DNA from: Ypsolopha sequella
Lineage: Eukaryota > Arthropoda > Insecta > Lepidoptera > Ypsolophidae
Assembly: GCA_934047225.1 (NCBI GenBank)
Contig: CAKOHE010000060.1
Coordinates: 62,001 to 126,000, forward strand
DNA: 64,000 bases
Direction: 5' to 3'
The notes beneath the pieces were generated by a model that did not search any database, had not been told where the DNA came from, and saw only the letters and a list, made by a program, of their open reading frames with translations. The translations under genes were made by a program, and so were the position numbers. Below, in pieces: positions 32,410-41,982 of this stretch (the stretch's first letter is position 1; every line of letters begins with the position of its first letter).

Positions 32410-33985
32410 AATCATCAAATCATCAACTTAAGATATTTTTGTTGTGAACTATAATTTTTTTTAGCCGCAAATTATGAAGATTTCGTGCGATGAATTAGTG
32501 AATTGTTATTTCGCTTTTATGTACATAACTACTCAATTTAATCAATTAACATAATAACTAGCTATCATATATAATCGCTATTTAATCACTTTGACTTTAT
32601 CATACTAGATTAAATAAAAGAAAGAGAAAACAGTTATTATATTACAAAACGCTACGATCACTTCAACTAGGTCCGTCGAGTGAATTAATGATATTACATC
32701 CATTAGCAGGAAATTCAGATTTAAATTGCGAGAAAATTCATTCATTCCAGTTTTGGCAATAAACAATAATCGCGTAGATAGTAGATAAACTCAGATAAGT
32801 TAGTAAACGTAAAGTAAACGGCATATTTATAAATTTTTAAGTTATAAAACGATCTAGTACCTTCAAAATCACATAAAACACTCAGTAAGCAACTGTTTTC
32901 TCGACCGCACACTACGTTTAACATAAGCTCGACTAGAAAAGCGCAATTTTTCACAAAACACTGCTTCGGGCCATTTTTAAACGCCACCGTCCAACGTTAT
33001 CGCTACCAAATGTTTGAAGTAAAATTCGGTTAAACTGACTAACCGAAATACAGATTTTGAACACAATTTAAATTCAGAAATACTCGCTTTTCAAAATGGC
33101 GATATGTCAGCCGTTTTGAAAAATGGCCGGCACACCTTCGGGAAGGTTTCGAGGCTTAAAACGTCGCGATACGACGTGTATTAAAATGTCATAATTTTTT
33201 CCGGCTCCAATTTTTTTTTCGGGCCGATAAGACTATGAGAATATATTGTTAGACAGTTTACCCCAAGTGGGTTTCTTTTATTGCAATTTTAATAGCCATT
33301 TTCTGGCTTATTTTTCAGTCACAGCCTTACAATCTGATTTGGTATAACATATAACAAGAAACTTGCTTAAAAGTTTATAAATTAACTGTACTCTTAAACA
33401 TTGATTTTAAGAAAGCCGGTGCCTTATCAATAAGTGCCAGCGAAATAAATGTTGATATAAATACAAAAGTTTAATAAGTTGAGCGCTTGCCATATGGCAG
33501 CTTTCTTATCGCTATTTATTATGTACCACACTATCCCCCTACCCTAATAATTGTAGTAACAATTTATAACATAACAATGTAAACTACAACAAGATTATAA
33601 TATCAAAAAAATGTGAAAAAGCTATGGCAAAACAAGAAATTAACTACACAAACAATCTTGGTTCTCAAATCCGAAACGATCTAATGGCACTGCGTTTTTC
33701 CTCGCACAATGATATGTATGAAAACAGTACAGTCACAATAATTTCGCTTCATTCAATGAGTCAAAATAAAATAACGAAAACAGCTTCAAAATCCCATCCC
33801 CCTCCCCCCTTTTCCGCGAAAGAACAAACAATGTAATTTGTTAGAAGGTTGCGCACACTCGGTCGGTTACATAGAAATACCGGCAGACACTTGGTAAGCC
33901 ATTAGAGCTTTGATCGGTTGGTGATCATTGAACCTTGTTCCTGGTCCCTGGCCGGGTCTCCGGTATGGGTTCGGGCGACTGATTG
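32410..33985. other. unassigned
   Basis: AT-rich; no exon, domain or repeat recognised. A possible splice donor (ACTTGGTAAGCC near 33892) is not supported by a reading frame. The short frames at 33624-33836 and 32742-32987 show nothing recognisable. Confidence 0.5.
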
Positions 33986-34196
33986 GATTTTACCTTGTAT
34001 AATATATATTTTACCTATCATTTTAATCGTAAATATATTGCTACATAAATTAAATAAACCTTTAATTTAGTTCATGTACATTTATTATTTTATTACATAT
34101 ATTTTCTTTATTAGATTAAATTTGACGTGTAAAAAGTGTATATATCTATACCTGCTTTGCAAAATAAACTATTTGAATTTGAATTTGAATTTGAAA
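33986..34196 (+). mobile_element. LINE 3' UTR with TTTGAA tail
   Basis: TTTGACGTGTAAAAAGTGTA, then CCTGCTTTGCAAAATAAACT and an (ATTTGA)4 tail: a 5'-truncated LINE. The same 3' UTR occurs at 53460-53575, and its tail type on the minus strand at 11836. Confidence 0.65.
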
Positions 34197-34556
34197 ACAT
34201 AATTTCGTACGGAATATTCGCGACATCAGCTCATTACAGGAGCTTAATTAAGTTACGCTTATGACATACTGGAAAAGAGGTCGTCAAGCTTTTATGCCTT
34301 CTGTGTTCCTTTGCTCATAAACTCATAAGTCGAAAACGTGTGTATACTTATATTTAAACAAAACGAAAACATTGTTTTTTACTAAATTTAATAGTATACC
34401 AATAAGACAAGGTGAAGTTACGTTCGCTGAGCTACCACTGAAATAATGAAATCATAATTAGTCCTTGGTCTTATCTATATTTTGTTGAAACTAAATATAG
34501 TTTAGTTATATCTCAGTTCTAAATCGATGAAAATCCGATCTTTCGTACTTTTTGAT
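34197..34556. other. unassigned
   Basis: No recognised feature. Confidence 0.5.
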
Positions 34557-34815
34557 GGGGCACTTAAGAGCGTTTTGGCAGCCGGATTGTGAAAAACCTG
34601 CTCATTTCTAATTAATCGAAGCAGAACACTTAAATTCAAAATTCACTCAATAGTTATTCAACAAATCCTTATTACCTATGTATTGTGTATGCTGCTATCG
34701 CAAAGTTTCCTTTGGTTTCTGTAATTAAAAAATTTTGAATTTAAGTCATCGGCTTCGATTAATTAGAAAAGGGCGGGTTTTTCACAATTCAGCTGCGAAA
34801 CCGCTCTTAAGAGGC
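34557..34815. mobile_element. foldback MITE with arms of about 90 bp
   Basis: GGGGCACTTAAGAGCGTTTT on the left pairs with CCGCTCTTAAGAGGCC on the right. The arms also share ATTGTGAAAAACC, TTTCTAATTAATCGAAGC and CTTAAATTCAAAATT. Confidence 0.7.
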
Positions 34816-34871
34816 CTGCTGAGCAAGCCTAGTTCAGACAAACGAAATACCAAACCTATTTGCAGATCATA

Positions 34872-35108
34872 GATATTCTTAGGATAGTGTGTGTGTATTC
34901 CGATTGGATTACAGAATATCTAGGCTCCCAAATTTATATTTTGAAAGGACACTGTTTTAAGACGAGATATAAGCAATTAAAATTTCCGTAGAAAGCTTAT
35001 TTTTCTCGTATTTCATATTTAAATCAGTTTTCTTATTTAATATATATTTGGGAACCTAGACATTCTGTAATGCAATCGTAATAAATACACACTACCTTAA
35101 GAATATAT
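34872..35108. mobile_element. foldback MITE with arms of about 65 bp
   Basis: GATATTCTTAGGATAGTGTG pairs with CACACTACCTTAAGAATAT. Both arms contain GGATTACAGAATATCTAGG-like and CTCCCAAAT-like blocks. It directly abuts the Bel/Pao target site at 35108, so that element landed at its edge. Confidence 0.7.
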
Positions 35109-35112
35109 ATGC

Positions 35113-35151
35113 TGTTCACGCGCAGCATGACGTGTGATTCGCGCGCGCAAG
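35113..35151 (+). repeat. 39-bp remnant of the Bel/Pao 5' LTR
   Basis: Identical over 39 bp to the start of the 3' LTR at 37375-37413. After 35151 the sequence switches directly into pol coding. The identity suggests recent insertion. Confidence 0.85.
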
Positions 35152-35152
35152 G

Positions 35153-37399
35153 CTTTGGCTTCTGAAAATAGGATGGGATGAGCCTATCTCTGAAGAAGTC
35201 CACACAGAGTGGCAACACATCTCAGAGGATCTTCCTCAGCTCTCAAACCTCCGTTTACCTCGACACATTTGTAAGTACAAGCCCACGTCTACTTACTCAC
35301 TTCACGGGTTCGCGGACGCATCAGAGGCTGGCTTTGGTGCCGCTATCTACCTTCATGAGCGCAATATCACTGGACATGTCAATGTACACCTAATCATTGG
35401 CAAGTCCAAGGTCGCACCCATAAAGACTCGTCTCTCAATCCCGAAATTGGAGTTGTCAGCCGCGACTCTTTTATCTCAGCTCATGACTCGAGTGTCAGCC
35501 CAATTGTCAGCTCATATAGCCATTCAAACACACACATGCTGGTCAGATAGCACAATAGTGTTGGCATGGCTCAATACGCCACCTCACCGATTACAGACTT
35601 TCGAGGCCAATCGAGTGGCTAAGATCACAGCTATTTCAACTAGCCATACGTGGAGGCATGTGCCCACGAATCTCAACCCTGCTGACTGTGCAAGCAGAGG
35701 CATGTCTGCCCAGTCTCTCTCACTTCATGACCTTTGGTGGTCACCCAGTTGGCTCAAAGAACCTACCTGCACTTGGCCCAAGATGCCACCCGCTCTAGGC
35801 CATCATGCTCTCCCAGGCCTTAAGCCCAAAAAGGTACCAGCACACATAGCAGTCCCAGATATCGATCTGGACTTGCTCACTCGCTACAGCTCACTTGACA
35901 AGCTCGTCGGAGTGACGGCTTGTATTAAAAGGTTCATATTCAATTGTCGGCACAGCCCAGATGCACGGCGCTCTGGTCCGTTGACAGCTAGTGAACGCAG
36001 GGACGCTCTGTTGCACTGGGTCCGCTCTGTTCAGCACAATGAGTTTGCTGAAGACATTAATCGTATCCAGACTGATAAGGTTTGTCCCGTTCGGCTCCAG
36101 CGTCTCTCGCCCTTCATAAAGGACGGCCTCTTGAGAGTCGGTGGTCGTCTCTCTCACGCGTCAATTAGGTATGACGCTCAACACCCACTCATTCTACCCA
36201 GTTCAAGTCCGCTCGTAGATCTCATTATAGATCACTATCACACAATACACTGCCACCCTGGAGCTGACACATTACACGCCATATTACGCCAGCAGTACTG
36301 GATTCTGTCCGCTCGTCGTATTATTAGACACCGCGTGTTTAAATGTATTAGATGTTTCCGGTGCCGCGCTCAGCCTAAGGCTCCGCTCATGGCTGATCTC
36401 CCAGCAGACAGAGTTACTCCTCAGCCAGTTTTTAGTCACGTCACGACGGACTTTGCTGGACACTTCTTCGTTAAATCCAGCACGTTGCGGAATGCGAAAC
36501 TCATAAAAGCGTACTTTTGTATTTTCGTTTGCCTCGCAACAAAGGCGGTTCATTTGGAACCAGTCTCTGCACTCTCCACGGAAGCGTTCTTTGCGGCATT
36601 GCAACGTTTTATCTCACGTCGCGGTACTCCGGTTCTCATTCGTTCAGACTGCGGCACAAACTATGTAGGTGCTAGGAATCAACTCATTGAAGTTCAGAAC
36701 TTCCTCAGGTCAAACAATGATGCAATCACTCACAAGCTCGCGAATCAGCACATAACTTGGTTACTGAACCCGCCTAAAGGGCCTTGGTTCGGCGCTCTGC
36801 ACGAAATAAACGTAAAATCCACCAAGCAACTACTTTATCGCGTGATAGGTGAACAGCACCTCACTTTTGAGGAATTCTCTACCCTTTTGGCTCGAATTGA
36901 GGCTGTACTCAACTCAAGACCCCTCTGCCCGATTTCATCCGACCCTACGGACTTTGAACCTCTCACGGCCGGACATTTCATTATTGGTCGTCCGCTCACC
37001 GCTCTACCTGAGCAGTCTTTTGACGACAGACCCATATCTGCTCTTAAACGGTTTCAACTCATTCAAGCGCTCTCTCAGCGCTTTTGGACTCTCTGGTCCA
37101 GATCCTACCTCCATACCCTGCAAACCCGCTCCAAATGGCTCTCCCCTTCTTCCCCTCCTCAAGTGGGTGAACTGGTCCTCATCAAAGAGGATGACCTGCC
37201 TCCGCTCCAATGGAAGTTGGGGAGAATTCTCCGCACGATACCTGGCAAGGATGGAGTGATCCGAGTTGTGGATCTGGACACAGCTCATGGAAATCTGCGA
37301 CGACCTGTGTTCAAGATAGCCAGGCTGCCGTTGGATTCAACTCAAGAGGAGTCGCAGCCCCGGCCCCCCCAGGATGTTCACGCGCAGCATGACGTGTGA
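35153..37399 (+). CDS. Bel/Pao pol: RNase H and integrase (5'-truncated)
   Basis: An open frame of about 748 codons. It starts in the Pao-type connector (KIGWDEPISEEV), then RNase H with its acidic residues in YSLHGFADASEAGFGAAIYL, IPKLELSAATLL and CWSDSTIVLAWL, and the HVPTNLNPADCASRG block. The integrase zinc finger follows (HYHTIHCHPGADT ... CIRCFRC), then the catalytic core with Asp in VTTDFAGHF, Asp in IRSDCGTNYVGA and Glu in FGALHEINVKSTK. Typical C-terminal blocks come next: VLNSRPLCPISSD, GHFIIGRPL and the tail VRELV-like GELVLIKEDDLPPLQWKLGR. The stop (37397-37399) lies inside the 3' LTR. RT, protease and gag are absent, as is an authentic start codon. No frameshift or stop is seen, so the element decayed by deletion, not by point mutation. 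Confidence 0.85.
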   Translation, partial: LWLLKIGWDEPISEEVHTEWQHISEDLPQLSNLRLPRHICKYKPTSTYSLHGFADASEAGFGAAIYLHERNITGHVNVHLIIGKSKVAPIKTRLSIPKLELSAATLLSQLMTRVSAQLSAHIAIQTHTCWSDSTIVLAWLNTPPHRLQTFEANRVAKITAISTSHTWRHVPTNLNPADCASRGMSAQSLSLHDLWWSPSWLKEPTCTWPKMPPALGHHALPGLKPKKVPAHIAVPDIDLDLLTRYSSLDKLVGVTACIKRFIFNCRHSPDARRSGPLTASERRDALLHWVRSVQHNEFAEDINRIQTDKVCPVRLQRLSPFIKDGLLRVGGRLSHASIRYDAQHPLILPSSSPLVDLIIDHYHTIHCHPGADTLHAILRQQYWILSARRIIRHRVFKCIRCFRCRAQPKAPLMADLPADRVTPQPVFSHVTTDFAGHFFVKSSTLRNAKLIKAYFCIFVCLATKAVHLEPVSALSTEAFFAALQRFISRRGTPVLIRSDCGTNYVGARNQLIEVQNFLRSNNDAITHKLANQHITWLLNPPKGPWFGALHEINVKSTKQLLYRVIGEQHLTFEEFSTLLARIEAVLNSRPLCPISSDPTDFEPLTAGHFIIGRPLTALPEQSFDDRPISALKRFQLIQALSQRFWTLWSRSYLHTLQTRSKWLSPSSPPQVGELVLIKEDDLPPLQWKLGRILRTIPGKDGVIRVVDLDTAHGNLRRPVFKIARLPLDSTQEESQPRPPQDVHAQHDV

Positions 37400-37788
37400 T
37401 TCGCGCGCGCAAGCGCGAACGAGCACCCCCTCCCCGCCGCGCGCCGGTCGAGGCGCGCGCGGGCGCTGGCTTCATTCTGTTGCGTCCGAACTCTCGAGAG
37501 AACGACACACGTGTATAAACATTCGTGCCGCCGATACAAACAATCTCGCGTATTCACCGTGTCTTGTGAACATATAAGTGCTGTGTAATACTTCAAGACA
37601 TCCAGCTCATCACTGCCCAAAGTGCCAGCATTAATCAGCCCAACGAGAGGAGACGACACGCGGCGCGTTCGTCGGCTCAAACATTCCAGATCAAAGGTCA
37701 GTGCACCCACATTGTTTCCCACAATTCTCTCGTGTCAACCCATCCATCCTCTTTCATCATCTCTGCATTTCTGTAGCCAGCGGCTACA
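37375..37788 (+). repeat. Bel/Pao 3' LTR (414 bp)
   Basis: Starts TGTTCACG and ends GCGGCTACA (TG...CA), followed by the TATGC target duplication. The first third is very GC- and CpG-rich (around 37400-37470). The element's last pol codons overlap its start. It could supply promoter or polyadenylation signals within the host intron; that is an inference. Confidence 0.8.
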
Positions 37789-37793
37789 TATGC

Positions 37794-37926
37794 TTTACAA
37801 ATAGTTTTGGTATTTCGTTTGTATGAACTGGTACAATGTTAATTGTTTCTGGAATTAAACGAGCAATTATAATAGCTGTCTGTGTCAAGCAATTGTTGGT
37901 TAACAATCCTCGTGTTTCTATTGCAG
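37794..37926 (+). other. intron end upstream of exon 37927
   Basis: Ends in a pyrimidine-rich tract and splice acceptor, CCTCGTGTTTCTATTGCAG, directly before coding sequence. Confidence 0.7.
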
Positions 37927-38069
37927 CTACTCCCACGGAGAGCCTGTGTCATACCGTATCAGCAGCGACCCATATGCGGCTAAAGTCTTGGTGCCATCAG
38001 TGTGGCGCAATGTTGCCAACAACATCCACAACATTTCCTTCTACAACGAACCCGCTAAGAAGTTCACAG
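37927..38069 (+). CDS. host gene, internal exon (third from last)
   Basis: A 143-bp exon preceded by TTCTATTGCAG and followed by GTATGCG. It reads YSHGEPVSYRISSDPYAAKV, then LVPSVWRNVANNIHNISFYN and EPAKKFT, ending one base into a codon completed by the next exon. Codon composition and conservation-like chemistry (aromatic and basic, no low complexity) argue for a real protein. I do not recognise the family for certain; a muscle structural protein such as myofilin is a guess only. Upstream exons are not identified and must lie beyond or between the mobile elements to the left. Confidence 0.75.
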
Positions 38070-38373
38070 GTATGCGATTGGACATCACAGATAATCTTGA
38101 CAAACTATACTGATCAAACACAATGATATTTTTAGGAAACTATTATTTATTTAAAATTTTTGCATGATTGTAGAAATGGCGATTCTATTTCTTTTAGTTG
38201 GAATAACATGTGCAATAATGCTTCACATCTAAGTAGAGAATCGCTATTCCTGATCTGATTTTACCCGTGCAACTACAAAATAATATCGTGTTAAGTCCCA
38301 ATTCCAGCGTAGAGCTAACTGTTTCCAACGTGTGCCCCCGTAACCCCGTGGTAACATGAGGTGTTCTCGCCAG

Positions 38374-38535
38374 GACGCGGAGACCTCGCAGCCGTCCACT
38401 ACTCCGGCAAAAAGGCCTTCTCCAACCGAGTTCCTTACTACAAGCACCTCAGCATTAGGGACGACGTGAACCTCCTTTCCTACTACGCTAAGAACCGTCT
38501 TGCCGCCAACGGTTTGGCCAACGAGCACGCCACAG
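38374..38535 (+). CDS. host gene, penultimate exon
   Basis: A 162-bp exon with acceptor TTCTCGCCAG and donor GTATCTCG. It reads GRGDLAAVHYSGKKAFSNRV, then PYYKHLSIRDDVNLLSYYAK, then NRLAANGLANEHAT. Phase fits on both sides: the first two bases complete a Gly codon with the previous exon, and the last base starts an Ala codon finished by the next. If the donor is not used, the frame continues GISTDTPLMPAFTPSLNS and stops at 38591, a possible alternative C-terminus. Confidence 0.75.
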
Positions 38536-38725
38536 GTATCTCGACTGACACGCCGCTAATGCCAGCTTTCACCCCTTCGCTTAATTCTTAAAATGTGGAT
38601 TTAAACGATTTATAAAATATCCTTCGCATTATCTCGCTCTGGCGGTGCCGTCAGGGCTTTAAACGAGTCGGTTAAAATGGAGTTATAAAGTCCGTGTCTA
38701 ACCCTGTGTGTGGTGTCTCTTGCAG

Positions 38726-38775
38726 CGGGTGGCGCGTCGGAACAGCCGACGGCGGCGCCGGCGCCGAGCGCGTAG
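38726..38775 (+). CDS. host gene, last coding exon
   Basis: Acceptor GTGTCTCTTGCAG, then AGGASEQPTAAPAPSA (the first Ala is split across the junction) and TAG at 38773-38775. The short Ala/Pro-rich tail is unlike the rest of the protein, but the phase matches exactly and the acceptor is strong. Confidence 0.7.
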
Positions 38776-38995
38776 GAGATCCCGTCGGCCCATGGATTGA
38801 AGCTCAAAATATAAATACAATCAAACCTGCATCTGATGCGACCAAAACGGAATAGGCCTAGAGAGACACCGTTTTTTCACACTGACATGTAGTAATAGCT
38901 CCTGAGAGTAATAGTATTATATTGTTAGAGGTCAGTGGACGTCCAGGAACTCTGAGCAACATAAGCGTTCGTAGAATTAAATTCGTCGTTCCAGA
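38776..38995 (+). other. probable 3' UTR and downstream DNA of the host gene
   Basis: Follows the TAG stop. AATATAAATACAATCAAACC around 38808 is AT-rich, but no canonical AATAAA is visible, so the cleavage site is undetermined. Confidence 0.45.
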
Positions 38996-39058
38996 TACGA
39001 ACTTCGATAGCGCGCCTGTCATGTAAGCAGGAGGTCGCAGGTTAAAATCCTGGCCCGA
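38996..39058 (+). pseudogene. tRNA-Thr(TGT)-like relic or tRNA-derived SINE head
   Basis: The 3' part folds like a tRNA. The anticodon arm CCTGT-CATGTAA-GCAGG has five pairs, one wobble, and anticodon TGT. A variable AGGTC follows, then the T arm GCAGG-TTAAAAT-CCTGG with four of five pairs. U33 is A and the T-loop TTC is TTA, so it is decayed. The D arm and acceptor stem are not convincing. It is probably not a working gene. Confidence 0.45.
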
Positions 39059-39212
39059 GGAATTTTATCAAAATTATTTGTGCTTTTTAATTTGTTTCTG
39101 ATTGATTTCTAGTTTGTAATGCATTCTAATAATAATTAAAATATTACTATCGTTTTTTTTAATTTTACTTAAAATTAAATTGCAGCCGTTCGTTGTCGCC
39201 AAGTCTATGCCA
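39059..39212. other. unassigned AT-rich DNA
   Basis: Nothing recognised. Confidence 0.5.
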
Positions 39213-39396
39213 ACTCCCGTAACATAGTGTTTAATTGCCCGTGACGCAACTTAGTTTAATCACAAGTGCGATGAGCGTGATACGATGTTTTTGCGATTAA
39301 ACCGTAGAGCGAGGTTAAACAGTATGTCACGCTCCTCGCACCTGTGATTCAACTAAGCGCGTCGCGTGCTATTCAACACTGTGCTACGGGTTAGAG
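39213..39396. mobile_element. foldback MITE
   Basis: ACTCCCGTAACATAGTGTTT on the left pairs imperfectly with AACACTGTGCTACGGGTTAG on the right. The arms of about 70 bp also contain TTAGTTTAATCACAAGTGCG and CGCACCTGTGATTCAACTAA. Confidence 0.65.
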
Positions 39397-39867
39397 CGAG
39401 TAACCATCTCTACGGCCAAGACACAAAAAAAAAACATCGGAAGATAAAGCGACTATTCATTGGATTATTCTGAGGTGCCCACAGAGTTCTATTACGTCAG
39501 TGCCCCAGACGAATAGTATTTTGATCTATATGACGGTGCGCACCGTGTGAATAGCACTTCCAATATGGACTGGCTATTTATCAGTGCACCCTTGTACAAA
39601 AGATTTTTTTTGTGTACTATCATGAATTCTTTTAAAACAACGGGGTTCGCCTCGCTTAGCTCGGCTCCCCAAGCCCCAAATATCTAAACCTAACACGCTT
39701 CTCCTTGCTTCGCACGTCGTCACACCTATTTTTGATGTTTTCTTTAAAAACTGAAATAAGGCGCTTTATGCAGCAAAAGTGCTGCCACTTTAGAAACAAA
39801 TCATTACTTAGTTTATAATTATCGAACGTCTGCTCAATTAAATTTATAGAAATAGCAATGAACTGAT
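39397..39867. other. unassigned; common dispersed blocks
   Basis: Includes GGTTCGCCTCGCTTAGCTCG near 39643, a GC-rich block of the kind found in moth repeats. No gene seen. Confidence 0.45.
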
Positions 39868-40050
39868 CTTAAATAGCAGGGCAGCGGCGTCACTGGTGGG
39901 AGGGTTCCGGCACCGCGCTCACCAACCCGCCTGCCCAGCGTGTGTGAGTATGGGCAATTCTTCCAGGATGACCGCTGAGAGTGGCAAAGCCCTGGAAAGG
40001 CTTATGTGCAGCAGTGGACGAACTAGGCTGATGGATGGATGTGTAATGAC
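39868..40050 (+). mobile_element. RTE-like LINE 3' end (truncated)
   Basis: GGCAGCGGCGTCACTGGTGG, then ACCAACCCGCCTGCCCAGCG, then AGCAGTGGACGAACTAGGCT and a GATGGATG tail. It matches the inverted copy at 2079-2250. The last ORF2 codons are probably included, but the frame is not certain. Confidence 0.6.
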
Positions 40051-40139
40051 AACATTATATTGTTTTATGGGAAAAAATATAACCGTTTTTCCCCCAAAGC
40101 GGAAAAATGGCTATTTTGGGTCTAACCAATTGTCTTATT

Positions 40140-41640
40140 AAGGGAGAGGAGATAGCTCCAAGGAAAAAGCGTTCGACATCTGTAGAAGGTGACCTTCAAA
40201 GTGAGCCTCAAAATCAAGACAACTAGATGCTACCAAAAAGACGGTGGCGGAGTTATCAAAGAGGACTCAGAACATTGAAAATCTACTACAGCAAATTTTT
40301 GATAATCAATTAACTTCGAACAAACCAAGTCTAGTGTAGTCAAGCAAGTGATGTGGAAGAAGAAGGACACTGGGAAGATGTTGAAGAAGAAGATATGTCC
40401 ATACCTTAGCTAATGATCCAAATATGGAAACGATTCGATGGGTTTCACGCCTCAAGTAAAAGAAGTAGAACTTTTGGTCCCTGAGGCGACAACGGAGTTA
40501 GTTAACTTGGGAATGTGTTGTTAGCGTTTGTAATCTTCGAGCTGGAATCGTATTCGTTTTGCAGAGGCCTTGAAGAAACTACAGGCAACTCCTATTTTAT
40601 CGGCTTTAAAATTAAACGACCAACTAAAAGACAGAAAGAAAAAGTCGTGTGACAGTGGTGTCCTTACCCAGTTTGACCAAGCGGTGAGTGCTGTTTCTTA
40701 TGGTCGCTTGAAACAACGTACTTCATTCTCAAAAGCCATTGAGGCTGTCATTGAAGAATCAAGTGATGCAAAATTGAGGGAAATTATAAGGAAACATATG
40801 ACAGTGAATATAAGATAGTCTCTGACGAAGTATTGCAGTTTGCATGTGGAAGAAGGGCTGATATAATAAAGAGCAGAAGAGAATTAATTAAAGCTTCATC
40901 AAAAAATATGGATGTTACTTTAAAAGCAATCCCTCCGTCAAGGACTCATTTGTTTGACAAAGCGAAATTAATGCAAATTTTAAAAAACCATGAAGGTTTT
41001 TATACATTTTTCAACAAGAGCGCATTTCAGCCACCTGCTCAGAGGGATCTTAAACCAGGGAAGGGGCACCAAAGTTTCAAACTGACCGGACAAAGCAAAC
41101 TAATCGAAGACCTTCCAATCTTCCCCGACCTGCTCCACCGTCCTATGTTCCAAAGAACAAAAAGAATACGTCAAAGTCCAATACACGACCATCTGAGAAA
41201 GTAAGAAAAAGACGAATGTGACTCTCGCACGACATTTCATGCAGGACACCTGAGAGAGTTTGTGGAAGTTTGGGAACGTCTGGGAGCACCTAAATACATC
41301 TTACAGGCAATAACAGGCTACAGCATCCCATTTATGTCAGTCCCTCCTGTAGTCAGATTGACCGTGCACGTTTTAGCACATCTACAAACTCAACCATCAC
41401 CGGCCATGGACAATCAGATAAAGAAACTTATAACAGACGGGTCCATAGAAATATCAAAGTTCCCATCAGGCTTCATATCAAAAATCTTTTTAGTCCCAGA
41501 GGAAGGGGGGGAAATAAGACTGGTCTTTAATCTCAAACGGTTGAACGAGTATTTGAGACCAAAACTGTTTCGTCTGATCAATTATCTGAAAATTATTCAT
41601 TCAAAGTACAAAATACCAAATTTATTAATTATTAAGTACT
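40140..41640 (+). pseudogene. DIRS-like retrotransposon: gag and start of RT (decayed)
   Basis: A series of open pieces in changing frames. The first (about 40140) reads EEIAPRKKRSTSVEGDLQSE; the next two (40570-40818, 40833-41204) give a gag-like region (RRADIIKSRRELIKASSKNM). From about 41238 the frame reads AGHLREFVEVWERLGAPKYI, then LQAITGYSIPF, the opening of a DIRS/PAT-type reverse transcriptase. It is followed by IKKLITDGSIEI, GFISKIFLVPEEGG and IRLVFNLKRLNEYL, RT blocks 1-2. It breaks off soon after; the catalytic YxDD, RNase H, methyltransferase and tyrosine recombinase are not seen. The order and the VWERLGAP motif favour DIRS over Gypsy. Confidence 0.6.
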
Positions 41641-41660
41641 ACATTCTTATCTTTCCTTAG

Positions 41661-41982
41661 AAATAGTTGTCCAGTATACTTTGGCCTTGCTTTAAGCGTA
41701 AAGTTCGCATGAAACCAGTGTCAAGTATTACTGGTCTTCTTTCATTCGTTCATTAGGTAGCAAATACCAGATAGATTTTAATAATTTTATTCATCTACCT
41801 TGTTTTTATTTTTTATTTTTTTTCTTCGTTTGTCTGTTCTCTATTTTACTTTAAGGTAATTTTATTTTTTATACCCTTTCTATTAGATATCTTCATAGAA
41901 TTATTTATGTATTATCGTATTTATCCAAAGTAATCATATTTATCACATGTATGACATACTTATATGTCGGCAAAAAGAGGAA
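41661..41982. other. unassigned AT-rich DNA
   Basis: Nothing recognised. Confidence 0.5.

Larger units (their letters stand above)
35108..37793 (+). mobile_element. internally deleted Bel/Pao LTR retrotransposon
   Basis: Bounded by identical 5-bp TATGC at 35108-35112 and 37789-37793, as expected for Bel/Pao (4-6 bp). Immediately inside, TGTTCACGCGCAGCATGACG opens both a 39-bp remnant of the 5' LTR (35113-35151) and the full 3' LTR (37375-37788, ending CA). The deletion runs from inside the 5' LTR through gag, protease and RT; only RNase H to the integrase end remains. It is in the same orientation as the host gene downstream and lies in the intron before exon 37927. Confidence 0.85.

Noticed and set aside
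33860..33905. Upstream non-coding exon of the host gene with donor TTGGTAAGCC
   Set aside because: A donor-like string without a partner acceptor, reading frame or transcript evidence.
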